Origin: Streptomyces sp. CC228A
GTDB lineage: Bacteria; Actinomycetota; Actinomycetes; Streptomycetales; Streptomycetaceae
Reading direction: 5' to 3'
Assembly (NCBI RefSeq): GCF_021390935.1
Contig: NZ_JAJPUI010000006.1
Location: forward strand, 186,001 to 250,000
Length of the DNA: 64,000 nucleotides
Both the position numbers and the translations under genes were made by a program. Positions 17,878-26,236 of the stretch are shown one piece after another. The notes under the pieces were generated by a model. The model saw only the letters and a program-made list of their open reading frames with translations. It did not search any database and was not told the origin of the DNA. The number at the start of each line of letters is the position of its first letter. Position 1 is the first letter of the stretch.

Positions 17878-18330
17878 TCAGCGCCGGTAGACGCCGACCA
17901 GCGTCCCGCTGGCGAGCTGCCGGGGCTCCACGGCCTCGTGCACCTGCTCCGCCGTCGGGGCGTCGGGCAGCACGCACGGCTCCCCGAGAGCGTAGAGGCG
18001 GAAGAAGTAGCGGTGCGCCTCGTCGCCGGGCGGCGGGTGCGGGCCGTCCCAGCGGCGCTGGCCGAAGCCGTTGACGAGTGCCGTGCCGCCCGGCGGCACG
18101 CTCCCCGTCTCCGCCCCGCTGCTGTGCGGGTCGATGCCGACGACCACCCAGTGCACGAAGACGCCCGACGGGGCGTCCGGGTCCTCGCAGAGCAGCACGA
18201 GCTCCGACGCGTCGTCCGGGACACCGGACCAGGACAGCGGGGGCGACACGTCGTCCCCCTCCAGTGCGTACCGCCGCGCGATCGGCGCGTGGTCGTCGAA
18301 CGCGGCGCTCATGAGTTCGATACCGGCCAT
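17878..18330 (-). CDS. YbhB/YbcL family PEBP-like protein
   Basis: A 150-residue phosphatidylethanolamine-binding-protein homologue, with the ligand-site blocks LVLLCEDPDAPSGVFVHWVV and GPHPPPGDEAHRYFFRLYAL. Bacterial YbhB/YbcL proteins have no settled function. The start is ambiguous between ATG at 18330 (taken here) and 18312; neither has a strong ribosome site. It directly precedes archease on the same strand. The 252-nt region upstream contains a less GC-rich stretch at 18470-18535 shared with the riboswitch promoter region. Confidence 0.88.
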   Translation of the reverse strand: MAGIELMSAAFDDHAPIARRYALEGDDVSPPLSWSGVPDDASELVLLCEDPDAPSGVFVHWVVVGIDPHSSGAETGSVPPGGTALVNGFGQRRWDGPHPPPGDEAHRYFFRLYALGEPCVLPDAPTAEQVHEAVEPRQLASGTLVGVYRR

Positions 18331-18584
18331 GTCGCCCGGGGTACCCCTGCCACCCGGCGCCATGCCTCCCCGCCGGCGCCCGCGCGGGGGTCCGGTGCGG
18401 CCGGAGTCTCCCCGCCGTCGCGCCCCCGCGGTAGTGCCTCTCGGTGCCGACCGCACCCCCTGCCGCGCCGGACAGAAAATTTGTTCCTTTCAGGGTGTTT
18501 GCCACCGGTTGGGAGGGTTATCCTATGAGTAGGCCTACGGGACGAGCGAGGGAGCTTGACCGGCGTAGCCGACTCTCGTCGAAG

Positions 18585-18700
18585 CGCAGCGGCTTCGGCT
18601 GGGGCCGACGTCGACGGTCGGGCTGAGAGGCCGGAAGGTCGGAAGACCAGAAGGCGACCCCCAGCACCTGATCCGGGCAATGCCGGCGCAGGGAGCCCGC
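18585..18700 (+). ncRNA. TPP riboswitch (THI element) with no thiamine gene downstream
   Basis: The 3' half ACCTGATCCGGGCAATGCCG followed by GCGCAGGGAG (18666-18695) matches the most conserved part of the thiamine pyrophosphate aptamer, and CTGAGA at 18623-18628 is the pyrimidine-binding motif. CTGGGG at 18599-18604 pairs with CCCCAG at 18659-18664 as P2, and CCGAC/GTCGG around 18605-18620 forms P3. P1 is short, and a strong hairpin CGAAGC/GCTTCG sits just 5'. GGCGACC (18653-18659) can alternatively pair with GGTCGCC (18707-18713), a possible switch helix. An intrinsic terminator follows at 18718. The next plus-strand gene encodes a 76-residue secreted peptide, not a thi gene. Confidence 0.78.
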
Positions 18701-18717
18701 CCCGTAGGTCGCCTCAC

Positions 18718-18740
18718 GCCCCCGCCACCGGGGGCTTTTT
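18718..18740 (+). terminator. Intrinsic terminator of the TPP riboswitch
   Basis: GCCCCC at 18718-18723 and GGGGGC at 18730-18735 form a GC hairpin followed by five T residues (18736-18740). It lies 22 nt past the aptamer, as in transcription-attenuating riboswitches. Confidence 0.85.
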
Positions 18741-18852
18741 CGCGTGCGCCGGGACGCCGCGCGTGCTCCGGCGGCCGTGTCCTGCCGGGCACCGCCGCGG
18801 TTGACAAGGACGGGACACGAACCGCCTGTCCCGCACGCCGCCTGGAGGTCCC

Positions 18853-19083
18853 ATGCACCGCACCGCCGCCCTCGTCGCCGTTTCCGCCGCCGCCCTCGCC
18901 GCGGCCGCCGCGCCCGCCGCCCAGGCGGCCGCGCCCGCCGGGGCGGCACCGCTGTCCGAGGTGAGCGGGGCGCTCGGCGGCGCCGGTGAACTGGGCAGCG
19001 GTATCGGCGCCACGGGCCTCGCGGGTGCCACCACGTACGCCGGCGGGCTCGCGAGCCTGGCCGGCCCCGTCGGCATGCAGTAG
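18853..19083 (+). CDS. Small secreted Ala/Gly-rich protein
   Basis: A 76-residue protein with a clear Sec signal peptide (MHRTAALVAVSAAALAAAAA, cleavage likely after AQAA near 26) and a Gly/Ala/Leu-rich mature part of about 50 residues without Cys. GGAGG lies 6 nt before the ATG, and a TTGACA hexamer at 18801-18806 could be the -35 of its own promoter. It is the only plus-strand gene behind the TPP riboswitch. Size and composition recall small Streptomyces surface peptides, but it lacks chaplin motifs. Function unknown. Confidence 0.65.
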   Translation: MHRTAALVAVSAAALAAAAAPAAQAAAPAGAAPLSEVSGALGGAGELGSGIGATGLAGATTYAGGLASLAGPVGMQ

Positions 19084-19140
19084 CCCGCGGTCGCCGCCGT
19101 TCCGGAGCCGCCGTTCCGGAGCCGCCGCCCCGCCGCCGAC

Positions 19141-19400
19141 CCGGCACCTCCGGCCGCCGGGGCCGCCCCGGCCGCCCAGCGCACCCGGCAGCCCTACAAC
19201 CCCGCCGCACCCGCCACCCCTGGCCGCCCGGCACCCCGGCCCATCCGGCACCTCCGGCCGCCGGGGCCGCCCCGGCCGCCCAGCGCACCCGACAGCCCTA
19301 CAACCCCGCCGCATCCGCCACCCCTGGCCGCCCGGCAGCCGGCCCATCCAACGCCCCCGGCCGCCCGGCCGCCCCGACGCGTCCGGTGCCTCCGCCGGCC
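19141..19400. repeat. Direct 104-bp repeat
   Basis: The gap 19084-19660 (577 nt) has no accepted gene. A 104-bp unit at 19141-19244 is repeated at 19245-19348 with only a few substitutions, followed by a degenerate partial third copy. It is made of CCGCCGGGGCCGCC-like elements. The rest of the gap is GC-rich with Pro/Arg-coding open frames only. Confidence 0.8.
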
Positions 19401-19660
19401 TCCGCCCCCGCCTGCCGCCCCGTCCGCTGCCTCCGGCGGTCGCCGTACCCCGCGCCGGTCGCACGGTCCGCGCGGCCGCGTCGCCCGGGTCCGGCTGAGC
19501 GGGCCGTCCCCGCGCGGCCCGCCGCGCGGCTCCGCGGCGGCGGGAAGACCGCCCTCGGGGCGCGCCACCGACGGCGGCGCGGCCCGCGCCCGCAGGGACC
19601 GCGTGCCGGCCGGGCCGCGTGGGCCGTCCAGGGCACCGCACCGCGTCGGCGTGAGTCCCT

Positions 19661-20770
19661 TCAGCCGCGGGGCGGTGCCGACCGCAGCCGGGACGGGCCG
19701 CGCTCGGCGGCGCCGGCCAGCACGACCGAACGGGTCAGGCCCCGCGGGCGGTCCGGGTCGAGTCCCCGCTGCTGGGCGAGCGCGACGGCGAGGCGTTGCG
19801 CCCGCACCAGGTCCGCGAGCGGGTCCATGCCCTCCCCGGCGCCGCCTCCCGGCCGCCGGCGGCCCCGCGCACCCCGGCCGGCGACGGCCCCCGGCTCGAC
19901 GCCCCCGTCCGCACCGGCGCCACCACCGGAACCCGCAGGTGGCGGCCCCGCGTCCGCCGGGGCGCTCCCCGCCTCGCCGACGGCCCCCGCGCCCGGACCC
20001 CGGCCCCCGTCGGCCCCCGAACCGGCCACCAGCAACGCACCCGTCCCGGCCACCTGTTCGGCCAGTCCGGCGGGCGGCGGCCCGAAGAACCACACCGCGC
20101 TGTCCGGGCCGGTGACGCTGACCGGCCCGTGGCGGTACTCCATCGCCGGGTACGACTCCGTCCAGACGCCCGCCGCCTCCCGCAGCTTGAGGGCCGCCTC
20201 GTGTGCGAGCCCGACGGTCCAGCCGGTCCCCAGGAACGTGAACTGGTGTGCTTCCAGGGCCCCTTCGGGCAGCGGGGCCCGCACGGCGTGCTCGGCCTGC
20301 TCCACGAGGTCCGCGGGGAGCAGGCCGACGGAGGCCCGCAGCAGGACGAGGGCGCTCGTGGCGAACCGCGTCTGCACGACGGACCGCTCGTCGGCGAAGG
20401 ACAGGTCCACCACCGCGTCGGCGGCCTCCCCGACCGGCGCGCCCGGGTCGCCCGTCACGGCCGCGGTCGGCGTGCCGGGTGCCACGCGCCGCAGTGCACC
20501 GAGGACCTCGGTCGTGGTGCCGGACCGGGTGAGGGCGACGACCCGGTCGTAGGGGCGGGCAGCCGGGAACTCGGACGCGGCGAACGCGTCGGTCTCGCCC
20601 AGCCCGGCCGCCTCCCGCAGCGCCGCGTAGGACTGTGCGACGTACAGCGACGTGCCGCAGCCGACCACGGCGACCCGCTCGCCGCGCTCGGGCAGCCCGT
20701 CCGCGCGCGTCTCCCGCGCCCGCCGCCAGCACGCCGGCTGATCCGCGATCTCCTGCTCGACATGACTCAC
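19661..20770 (-). CDS. SIS-domain protein (GlmS/AgaS-type sugar isomerase-like)
   Basis: A 369-residue protein with two SIS domains like the isomerase half of GlmS: GCGTSLYVAQSYAALREAAG, then ALTRSGTTTEVLGALRRVAP in the first, FLGTGWTVGLAHEAALKLRE and YPAMEYRHGP in the second. It lacks the glutaminase domain, so it is more like AgaS-type ketose/aldose isomerases or deaminases. About 60 residues of Gly/Ala/Pro low complexity interrupt the second SIS domain (about 255-310) before DPLADLVRAQRLAVALAQQR. The GTG at 20770 has AGGAG upstream. It is not next to sugar transport genes. Confidence 0.8.
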   Translation of the reverse strand: MSHVEQEIADQPACWRRARETRADGLPERGERVAVVGCGTSLYVAQSYAALREAAGLGETDAFAASEFPAARPYDRVVALTRSGTTTEVLGALRRVAPGTPTAAVTGDPGAPVGEAADAVVDLSFADERSVVQTRFATSALVLLRASVGLLPADLVEQAEHAVRAPLPEGALEAHQFTFLGTGWTVGLAHEAALKLREAAGVWTESYPAMEYRHGPVSVTGPDSAVWFFGPPPAGLAEQVAGTGALLVAGSGADGGRGPGAGAVGEAGSAPADAGPPPAGSGGGAGADGGVEPGAVAGRGARGRRRPGGGAGEGMDPLADLVRAQRLAVALAQQRGLDPDRPRGLTRSVVLAGAAERGPSRLRSAPPRG

Positions 20771-20816
20771 GGCGGCTCCTGGCGGTCGAGGCGGTCGCGC
20801 GATCGAAGGTGATCTG

Positions 20817-20846
20817 TTTATAGGCGAACCACTCAACTCCGAGCAA
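20817..20846 (-). promoter_or_regulatory. Candidate promoter of the SIS-domain gene
   Basis: On the minus strand TTGCTC (20846-20841), an 18-bp spacer and TATAAA (20822-20817) resemble a vegetative promoter, 47 nt upstream of the GTG start. It lies in one of the few AT-containing islands here. Confidence 0.5.
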
Positions 20847-20949
20847 CAGCCCGGACAAACCGGGGAGTCGTCCGTACGGGCCCCTCGGCGCTGCCGCCCC
20901 GTCACGCCCCGCCTCGGGGCCGAGGCCCCGCCCACTCGGCGGCCGGCCC

Positions 20950-22146
20950 TCAGGCGACCGCCTCCAGGGACCACGCCTGCGGGGCGGCCGGGTCGGGCTG
21001 CTGAAGCTGCAGGGGCGCGCCGTTGTCGGGGCCCGACGCGCCGAGGACCAGGCCCGTGCCCTGGAGGGCGAGGGTGTGCAGGCTGCCGCCGGCCGGGGCG
21101 GTCGGCTGCCAGCGCTGGGCGATGTTGTCGGGCGCGCAGGGCCGCTGCACGACCGCGCTGCCGGGGGTGCGCGGGTCGGCGCCCGCGAGGCACAGCCCGG
21201 AGTGGGCGGCGTGGATCTGCACATGGCCGTCCCCCAGGTCGCTGACCAGCCACTGCTGGTTGGGTCCGCCGTGCCGGTCCCAGAGGATGACGGGCGCCCC
21301 GTCGGCCACGGAGGCCTCCTGCACGTCGAGGGCCCGGCCGGCGGTGGGGTGCACGAGCAGGAAGCGGCCGCTGGGGACGGGTGGCGCGGTGGTCGGGGTG
21401 GGGCTGGGGCCGGGGCTTTCGGCCGGGCTCTCCGAGGGGCTGGGAGAGGCGGCCGCGGGGGCTGTGGAGGCGGTCGGTGTCGTCGCGGCGGCGACCGCCG
21501 CGCCCCGGGCGGGCTCTTCCGTGTCGCCGCCCATGACGCTCAGGATGCCGCCGATGGCCAGGCCGGCCGCGGCGCAGGCCGCGAGCGCCGCCCACGGCAG
21601 GGAGCCGCGCGAGCGCCGCTGCTGCGCCCGTGCGGCCCGGCGCGCTCCCGGCGGCCGTCCGGACGCACCGGCGGCGGCGCCGCGGGCGCCCCGTCCCCGC
21701 TGCCGTGCCGTGCGCCGCCGTGGGGCGCGGGTCCGGCGGCGTACGCGTCCCCCGGTACGGGCTTTCGGGGTACGGACTGCCGGAGTGGGGGACATGGGCC
21801 TGCGGGTCGCCGCCGTACGGGGCAGGGGCGTGCGGGACAGGGGGTGCGGTCCGGTGCCGTGGGGGCTGGTGCCGTAAGCGCCGCCGCCCCGGGGCCCGTT
21901 GCCGTAGGAGCCCTCGCCGTGGACCGCGCCGCCGTACGGCCCGCCGCCGTAGGAGCCGTCAGCGGGGCCGCCGCCGTACGGGTCGTCCACGACGGGCGGC
22001 AGCGTCCGCGTCGCGTCCGGCGGCCCGGCGGCCGCCACGGGAGGCAGGACGCTGGTGGCCTCCGGGTCCCCCGCCGCGGGCGGCAGCAGCGTGGTGGCGT
22101 CCGGGTCCCAGAACTGCGGGTCTTCTCCGTGTGGTGGGTGGTTCAC
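20950..22146 (-). CDS. Membrane-anchored RICIN (beta-trefoil lectin) domain protein
   Basis: A 398-residue protein: a Pro/Gly/Tyr-rich cytoplasmic N-terminus, one membrane helix near 187-209 (LPWAALAACAAAGLAIGGIL), a Ser/Pro/Thr-rich linker and a C-terminal ricin-type trefoil (about 262-398) with GRALDVQEASVADGAPVILW, NQQWLVSDLGDGHVQI and SGLCLAG. The domain should face outside and bind sugars. Between 21660 and 21830 the main frame is Arg-rich, while the +1 frame reads YGGDPQAHVPHSGSPYPESP, like the rest of the N-terminus, so two compensating frameshifts may be present. GTG start at 22146. Confidence 0.8.
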   Translation of the reverse strand: MNHPPHGEDPQFWDPDATTLLPPAAGDPEATSVLPPVAAAGPPDATRTLPPVVDDPYGGGPADGSYGGGPYGGAVHGEGSYGNGPRGGGAYGTSPHGTGPHPLSRTPLPRTAATRRPMSPTPAVRTPKARTGGRVRRRTRAPRRRTARQRGRGARGAAAGASGRPPGARRAARAQQRRSRGSLPWAALAACAAAGLAIGGILSVMGGDTEEPARGAAVAAATTPTASTAPAAASPSPSESPAESPGPSPTPTTAPPVPSGRFLLVHPTAGRALDVQEASVADGAPVILWDRHGGPNQQWLVSDLGDGHVQIHAAHSGLCLAGADPRTPGSAVVQRPCAPDNIAQRWQPTAPAGGSLHTLALQGTGLVLGASGPDNGAPLQLQQPDPAAPQAWSLEAVA

Positions 22147-22260
22147 CCGTACGCCCCCGTCCTTCCGCGACCGATCCGCCGCGTGCCGCCGTCCGTCCCG
22201 TCACGCCCACGCGAAGGTACAGTGCGACGATCGTACGTATCGATGGGCGGGGGGCTTCTC

Positions 22261-22626
22261 ATGGCACTGTTCGGCAACGCGCACACCGTCGACCCGGCGA
22301 GCGCACAGCAGGAGTACGCCCGGCTCCTCGGCCAGGGCGAGCGCGTACAGGCCGCGTACCTGCTGATCCGGGACACGATCCTGTTCACCGACCGGCGGTT
22401 GATCCTGGTCGACAAGCAGGGCATCACCGGCAAGAAGGTGGAGTACCACTCCATCCCCTACCGCAGCATCACGCACTTCGCGGTGGAGACCGCCGGCACG
22501 TTCGACCTGGACGCCGAGCTGAAGATCTGGATCTCCGGCAGCCAGACGCCGGTGCAGAAGACCTTCACGAAGGGCGTCGACATCTACGAGGTGCAGGCGA
22601 TCCTCACGCAGTTCGTGGCCCGCTGA
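22261..22626 (+). CDS. PH-domain (bPH) protein
   Basis: A 121-residue single-domain protein matching bacterial pleckstrin-homology-like proteins (YvbH/bPH type): EYARLLGQGERVQAAYLLIR, DTILFTDRRLILVDKQGITG and YHSIPYRSITHFAVETAG, ending in an amphipathic helix. These small proteins are widespread and of uncertain function. The ATG at 22261 follows a G-rich ribosome site. Its promoter region is shared with the divergent RICIN gene (114 nt apart). Confidence 0.9.
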   Translation: MALFGNAHTVDPASAQQEYARLLGQGERVQAAYLLIRDTILFTDRRLILVDKQGITGKKVEYHSIPYRSITHFAVETAGTFDLDAELKIWISGSQTPVQKTFTKGVDIYEVQAILTQFVAR

Positions 22627-22779
22627 GCCCCCGCGGGGACGGCTCCTCCCGGTCGGAGACGCCGTCCAGGGTGCGGGTGAGCCCCGGCCCGGCGTCGTCG
22701 TCCTCCGCCGTCAGGGCGTCGCACGGGACGCCCGCCGCGGCGACGGCCGACGACCGCCGCGGGACGCGGTGGCGCGGGG

Positions 22780-23240
22780 TCAGCCGAGGGTCATGGCACG
22801 GGCCGAACTCACCGTCTCCGCGGTGCCGTAGGCCCGGGAGACGGTCATCACGACCCGCGCGACGACCCCGTCCCCGGGACGGAAGCCGTCCGGCACGTCG
22901 GTGGTGACGGTGTCCGTACGGGTGTGGGGCGCGCCGTCGCACAGCCCGGGCGCACGCACCCGCGCGACCGGGGAGGTGACCCCGCTCGTGCGGTCGGCCA
23001 GCCGGAGGGCGAAGGCCGCCGTGCCCGCGCCGCCGGGCACACGTAGGTGTACGTCACCCGGGCCGTACGACCCGCCTCGCCCGCGACGGCGCCCTGCACC
23101 CGCACGCCGTACGCGGCGGCGGCCTCGGCGGGCGCGGCCGGGGCCGCCGCGCCGACGGCCCCCGCAAGGGCGCACACCGCGGCGGCGCCCGCGAGCATCC
23201 GCCTCACTCGTCCGCGTACTCCTCGTTCCGGACGCAGCAT
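22780..23240 (-). pseudogene. Secreted hypothetical protein, frameshifted
   Basis: The ATG at 23240 (ribosome site AGGAGGG) opens a signal peptide (RRMLAGAAAVCALAGAVGAA) and a beta-rich mature part ending VTYTYVCP. Near 23035 the frame shifts: the natural continuation AGTAAFALRLADRTSGV and VPDGFRPGDGVVARVVMTVS lies one frame away and stops at 22780. Adding one C or G in the run there restores a protein of about 153 residues; 461 nt equals a multiple of three minus one. No family is recognised. Confidence 0.7.
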
Positions 23241-23670
23241 GTCCCGTCCCTCCTGCTCGGTTTCCGGCTTTCGGCCGGAATGTACCGATGCGCGGAGTGC
23301 GGCGCGGCGCCGTGCGGGTCAGGCACCGGCCGCAGGCACCCGTTCGGCCCTACCGGTCCGCGGACCGGCAGTGGGAGGGCGCCGCCGGGGCTCGGAGCCG
23401 TGAGGGCGCGGAGCCATGAGGGCGCGGACGCCGGAAGCCGGGGCCCGCGAGCCGCGCACGTCCCGCGGAAGGGAAGCGGGGGAGGCGGGGGCGGTGCGGG
23501 AGCAGCGTGCGGGGCAGGGGGCGGGCCGGCGTCAGGCGGCCCCGGCGCGGGCCCCGGCCTCCGCGCGGCGGACGGCGGTCGGGGTGACCACGCGGCAGGG
23601 GCGCCGGTGGTGCGGCGCCCCTGCCCGGTGTCCGGCCCCGGTCCCGTACGGTCGGCGGCCGGGTCTCCTT
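23241..23670. other. GC-rich gap, no gene; hairpin at its end
   Basis: The 430 nt between the broken secreted gene and the ester cyclase carry no coding signature. Short direct repeats of GAGGGCGCGGAGCC occur at about 23402-23430. The only structured element is the hairpin at 23594-23625. Confidence 0.5.
23594..23625 (-). terminator. Hairpin terminator after the ester cyclase gene
   Basis: Perfect 12-bp stem GGCAGGGGCGCC (23594-23605) with GGCGCCCCTGCC (23614-23625), 8-nt loop, 45 nt past the stop of the minus-strand gene at 23671. Confidence 0.75.
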
Positions 23671-24366
23671 TCAGGACTCCAGTGCGCCGATCTGCTCCAT
23701 GAGCCCGAGCGCGTCCCAGTTCCACCAGCCCTCGGCGAGCTTGCCGTTCTCGCAGCGGAAGGTCACGTGCCCCGTGCCGCTGACGTCCCGGCCGGTGGCC
23801 TCGATGCCCTGGAACTCACCGACGTGGCTGCCCCGGAAGGTGAAGCCCGCGCACACCAGGTCGCCCTCGGCCACCACCCGGTCCAGGGTGATCCGGCCGC
23901 CGAACGCCTCCACGACCTCCCTGTTCTCCGCGATGGACTGGTCGAGGCCCAGGTCGTCGGAGGACAGGTTCGGGTCGTGCTCGCGGTATCCGTCCGCGCA
24001 CAGCTGCCGGGCCGCCTCGAAGTCCTGGTTGTTCACCACCCGCTCGAAGAAGTCCCGCACGAGCGCCTTGTTCAGCTGCTCGTCACGCAGGACGTCGAGG
24101 TCCGTGAACTGTGGCTCCTCCTCGCAGAGCGACACCATCTCCTGGTAGAAGCGGTTCGTCTCCGGCAGGTTGGAGTTGCGCATCGCCTCCTCGTACGAGG
24201 GGAACTCGACGATCTCCACGACGTGCGTGGAGTCGGCGCGGTCCTTCCCGACGATGGAGTGGGTGGCCGTCCGCTTGCCGCGGCTCGCTTCGGCCCAGTT
24301 GTCCAGCACCTGGTTGAGCTCGTCGACCTGTCGGGTGCGGCAGTCGATGAGCTGGACGAACGCCAT
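23671..24366 (-). CDS. SnoaL-like ester cyclase with N-terminal ferredoxin-like domain
   Basis: A 231-residue two-domain protein. Residues 1-95 resemble a dimeric alpha-beta barrel (FVQLIDCRTRQVDELNQVLD, VVEIVEFPSYEEAMRNSNLP). Residues 100-231 are a SnoaL-type domain (ALVRDFFERVVNNQDFEAAR, GHVTFRCENGKLAEGWWNWD), as in ester cyclases. The ATG at 24366 follows GGAGG. SnoaL folds bind small hydrophobic molecules; no polyketide genes are near, so the substrate is unknown. Downstream of the VOC gene on the same strand with a 136-nt gap. Confidence 0.85.
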   Translation of the reverse strand: MAFVQLIDCRTRQVDELNQVLDNWAEASRGKRTATHSIVGKDRADSTHVVEIVEFPSYEEAMRNSNLPETNRFYQEMVSLCEEEPQFTDLDVLRDEQLNKALVRDFFERVVNNQDFEAARQLCADGYREHDPNLSSDDLGLDQSIAENREVVEAFGGRITLDRVVAEGDLVCAGFTFRGSHVGEFQGIEATGRDVSGTGHVTFRCENGKLAEGWWNWDALGLMEQIGALES

Positions 24367-24502
24367 AAGACCCGCCTCCTGCATCCCGTGTTTCTCCGTC
24401 CCGACGTCTTCACCGTATGCCTGTTCGGGCCGGATGTCCTGGGCTGCGGGCCGGCCCCGGCGGCCGGGGGCCACCGGGGCTCGGCGGGTCGGGCGGGGAG
24501 GC

Positions 24503-25315
24503 TCAGGCGACGTCGGTCATGGCGGGCATCTCGCCCTCGGTCCGCTCCACGTCGATCAGCGAGAACGCCGCGCCCTGCGGGTCCATGAGCGCCGCGAACC
24601 GGCCGAAGGGGCTGTCGACCGGCCCGTAGAGCACCTTGGCGCCGCGCGCGGTGGCGCGGTCGACCGCCGCGTCGACGTCCTCGACGGTGAAGTACACGTT
24701 GATGTACGGGGGGATCTCCGGCGGGAAGTTGTCGTCCATCTTCATGCGGCCGAGGACGATGTCGTCGCCGCCCAGCGCGAAGGTCCGGAAGTCCATGTGG
24801 TCGTCGGCCATCTGCTTCACGGTGTACGGGAAGAGGGCCCGCAGGAAGCCGTCGGCGGCCTCCGCGTCGCGGGTGTACAGCTCGGCCCAGCAGTACGTGC
24901 CGGGCGCGGGCGGGGACGCCTCGAAGCCCTTGTGCTGCCCGGCCTGCCAGACGCCGAACATCGCCCCGCTGGGCTCCTTGACGAGGAGCATCGACCCGAA
25001 GTCGCCGACCTGCATGGGGCCCATCACGACCTCGCCGCCGTTGTCCCGCACGCGGCGGGCGGTGTCCTCGACGTCCGGGGACGCGAAGTACAGGCACCAC
25101 GCGGACCGGGTCGCCTCGCCCTCCTGCCCCGGCATGGGCGGCACGACCGCGGCGACCGCCTTGCCGTCGGCGTAGGCCTGCGTGTAGTTGCCGTACTCGG
25201 AGGACGCCTCCCCGAAGGTCCAGCCGAGTACGTCTCCGTAGAAGCTCTTGGCCCCCTCCAGGTCGGTGAACATCGCGTCCACCCAGCAGGGCGTGCCCTC
25301 GGGCATTCCGGCCAT
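24503..25315 (-). CDS. VOC family protein with two glyoxalase-like domains
   Basis: A 270-residue protein with two vicinal-oxygen-chelate domains, 10-125 (PCWVDAMFTDLEGAKSFYGD) and 135-265 (YCWAELYTRDAEAADGFLRA, FGRFAALMDPQGAAFSLID). Streptomyces has many such proteins; some are hydroxylase- or glyoxalase-like, many unassigned. The ATG at 25315 is preceded by AAGGGG. A distinctly AT-rich stretch at 25405-25440 lies upstream and may hold the promoter. Confidence 0.88.
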   Translation of the reverse strand: MAGMPEGTPCWVDAMFTDLEGAKSFYGDVLGWTFGEASSEYGNYTQAYADGKAVAAVVPPMPGQEGEATRSAWCLYFASPDVEDTARRVRDNGGEVVMGPMQVGDFGSMLLVKEPSGAMFGVWQAGQHKGFEASPPAPGTYCWAELYTRDAEAADGFLRALFPYTVKQMADDHMDFRTFALGGDDIVLGRMKMDDNFPPEIPPYINVYFTVEDVDAAVDRATARGAKVLYGPVDSPFGRFAALMDPQGAAFSLIDVERTEGEMPAMTDVA

Positions 25316-25455
25316 GACGATCCCCTTCACACGTGCGTGGTTGGCGTCGCCCCGTCACGGGCTCGCTCGCCACGTTAGTCACGGCGGACCCGCGCCGCGC
25401 GCGGAACACGCAAAGAAACCGAACAAAAAATCGATTCCTTGGCGGCGTCCGCTCC

Positions 25456-25490
25456 GGGCGGCGGCGCGCGGTGCGGCCGCGCCGCCGCCC
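25456..25490 (-). terminator. Hairpin terminator after trkA
   Basis: Perfect 13-bp inverted repeat GGGCGGCGGCGCG (25456-25468) and CGCGCCGCCGCCC (25478-25490), 33 nt past the trkA stop. Confidence 0.7.
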
Positions 25491-25522
25491 GGGGCGGCTC
25501 CCCGGCCGGCCGGGGACCCGGC

Positions 25523-26236
25523 TCAGCTGAGCTCGGCGAAGGACTCCACCGCGCGGGTCTTGCCGGTGACGACGATGACGTCGCCCTTCTCGATGACCGT
25601 CTCGGCGGTCGCGTACGTGAAGTCCTGCCCCGGCCGCTTGATGCCGACCACGGTCACCCCGTACGTGCTGCGCACCGCGCTCTGGCCGAGCGGGACACCG
25701 GTCGCGACCTGCGGGGCCACGGTCTTGACCAGCGCGTAGTCGTCGTCGAACTCGATGAAGTCCAGCATCCGCCCCGTCACCAGGTGGGCGACCCGCTCGC
25801 CCATCTCGTGCTCGGGCAGCACCACGTGGTGCACCCCGAGGCGCTCCAGGATCTGGCCGTGCTGGCGGCTGATGGCCTTCGCCCAGATGTTGGGCAGCCC
25901 GGCTTCCAGCAGGTTCGAGGCGATCAGGATGCTCGCCTCGATGTCCGAGCCGATGCCCACGACGGCGCTGGTGAACTCGTGCACGCCGAGCTGCCGGAGC
26001 ACCTCGGGATCCGTGCAGTCCGCGACGGCCGTATGGGTGAGCACGTCGCTGTGCTTCTGGACGAGCGGGGCGCTCGTGTCGATGCCGAGGACGTCCCAGC
26101 CGCGCCGGGTCAGCTCATGGGCCAGCGAGCTGCCGAAGCGGCCCAGCCCTATGACGGCGACCCGCTGGTCGCCCAGCTCGACTTCCGCCAGCCGCTTGCG
26201 GCGGCGGCGGCGCAGGGAGTGCAGATAGTTACCCAA
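25523..26236 (-). CDS. trkA: TrkA-type K+ uptake gating subunit (RCK domain)
   Basis: A 237-residue cytoplasmic protein with RCK_N (GDQRVAVIGLGRFGSSLAHE, the NAD-binding GxGxxG) and RCK_C (about 150-235, FTYATAETVIEKGDVIVVTG). It forms the gating ring of the TrkH-type K+ channel. The start appears to be TTG at 26236, overlapping the trkH stop (TTGGGTAA) with AGGAG 10 nt upstream; no ATG or GTG fits. Translational coupling keeps subunits in step. RCK_C domains of KtrA proteins are known c-di-AMP targets. Confidence 0.9.
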   Translation of the reverse strand: MGNYLHSLRRRRRKRLAEVELGDQRVAVIGLGRFGSSLAHELTRRGWDVLGIDTSAPLVQKHSDVLTHTAVADCTDPEVLRQLGVHEFTSAVVGIGSDIEASILIASNLLEAGLPNIWAKAISRQHGQILERLGVHHVVLPEHEMGERVAHLVTGRMLDFIEFDDDYALVKTVAPQVATGVPLGQSAVRSTYGVTVVGIKRPGQDFTYATAETVIEKGDVIVVTGKTRAVESFAELS

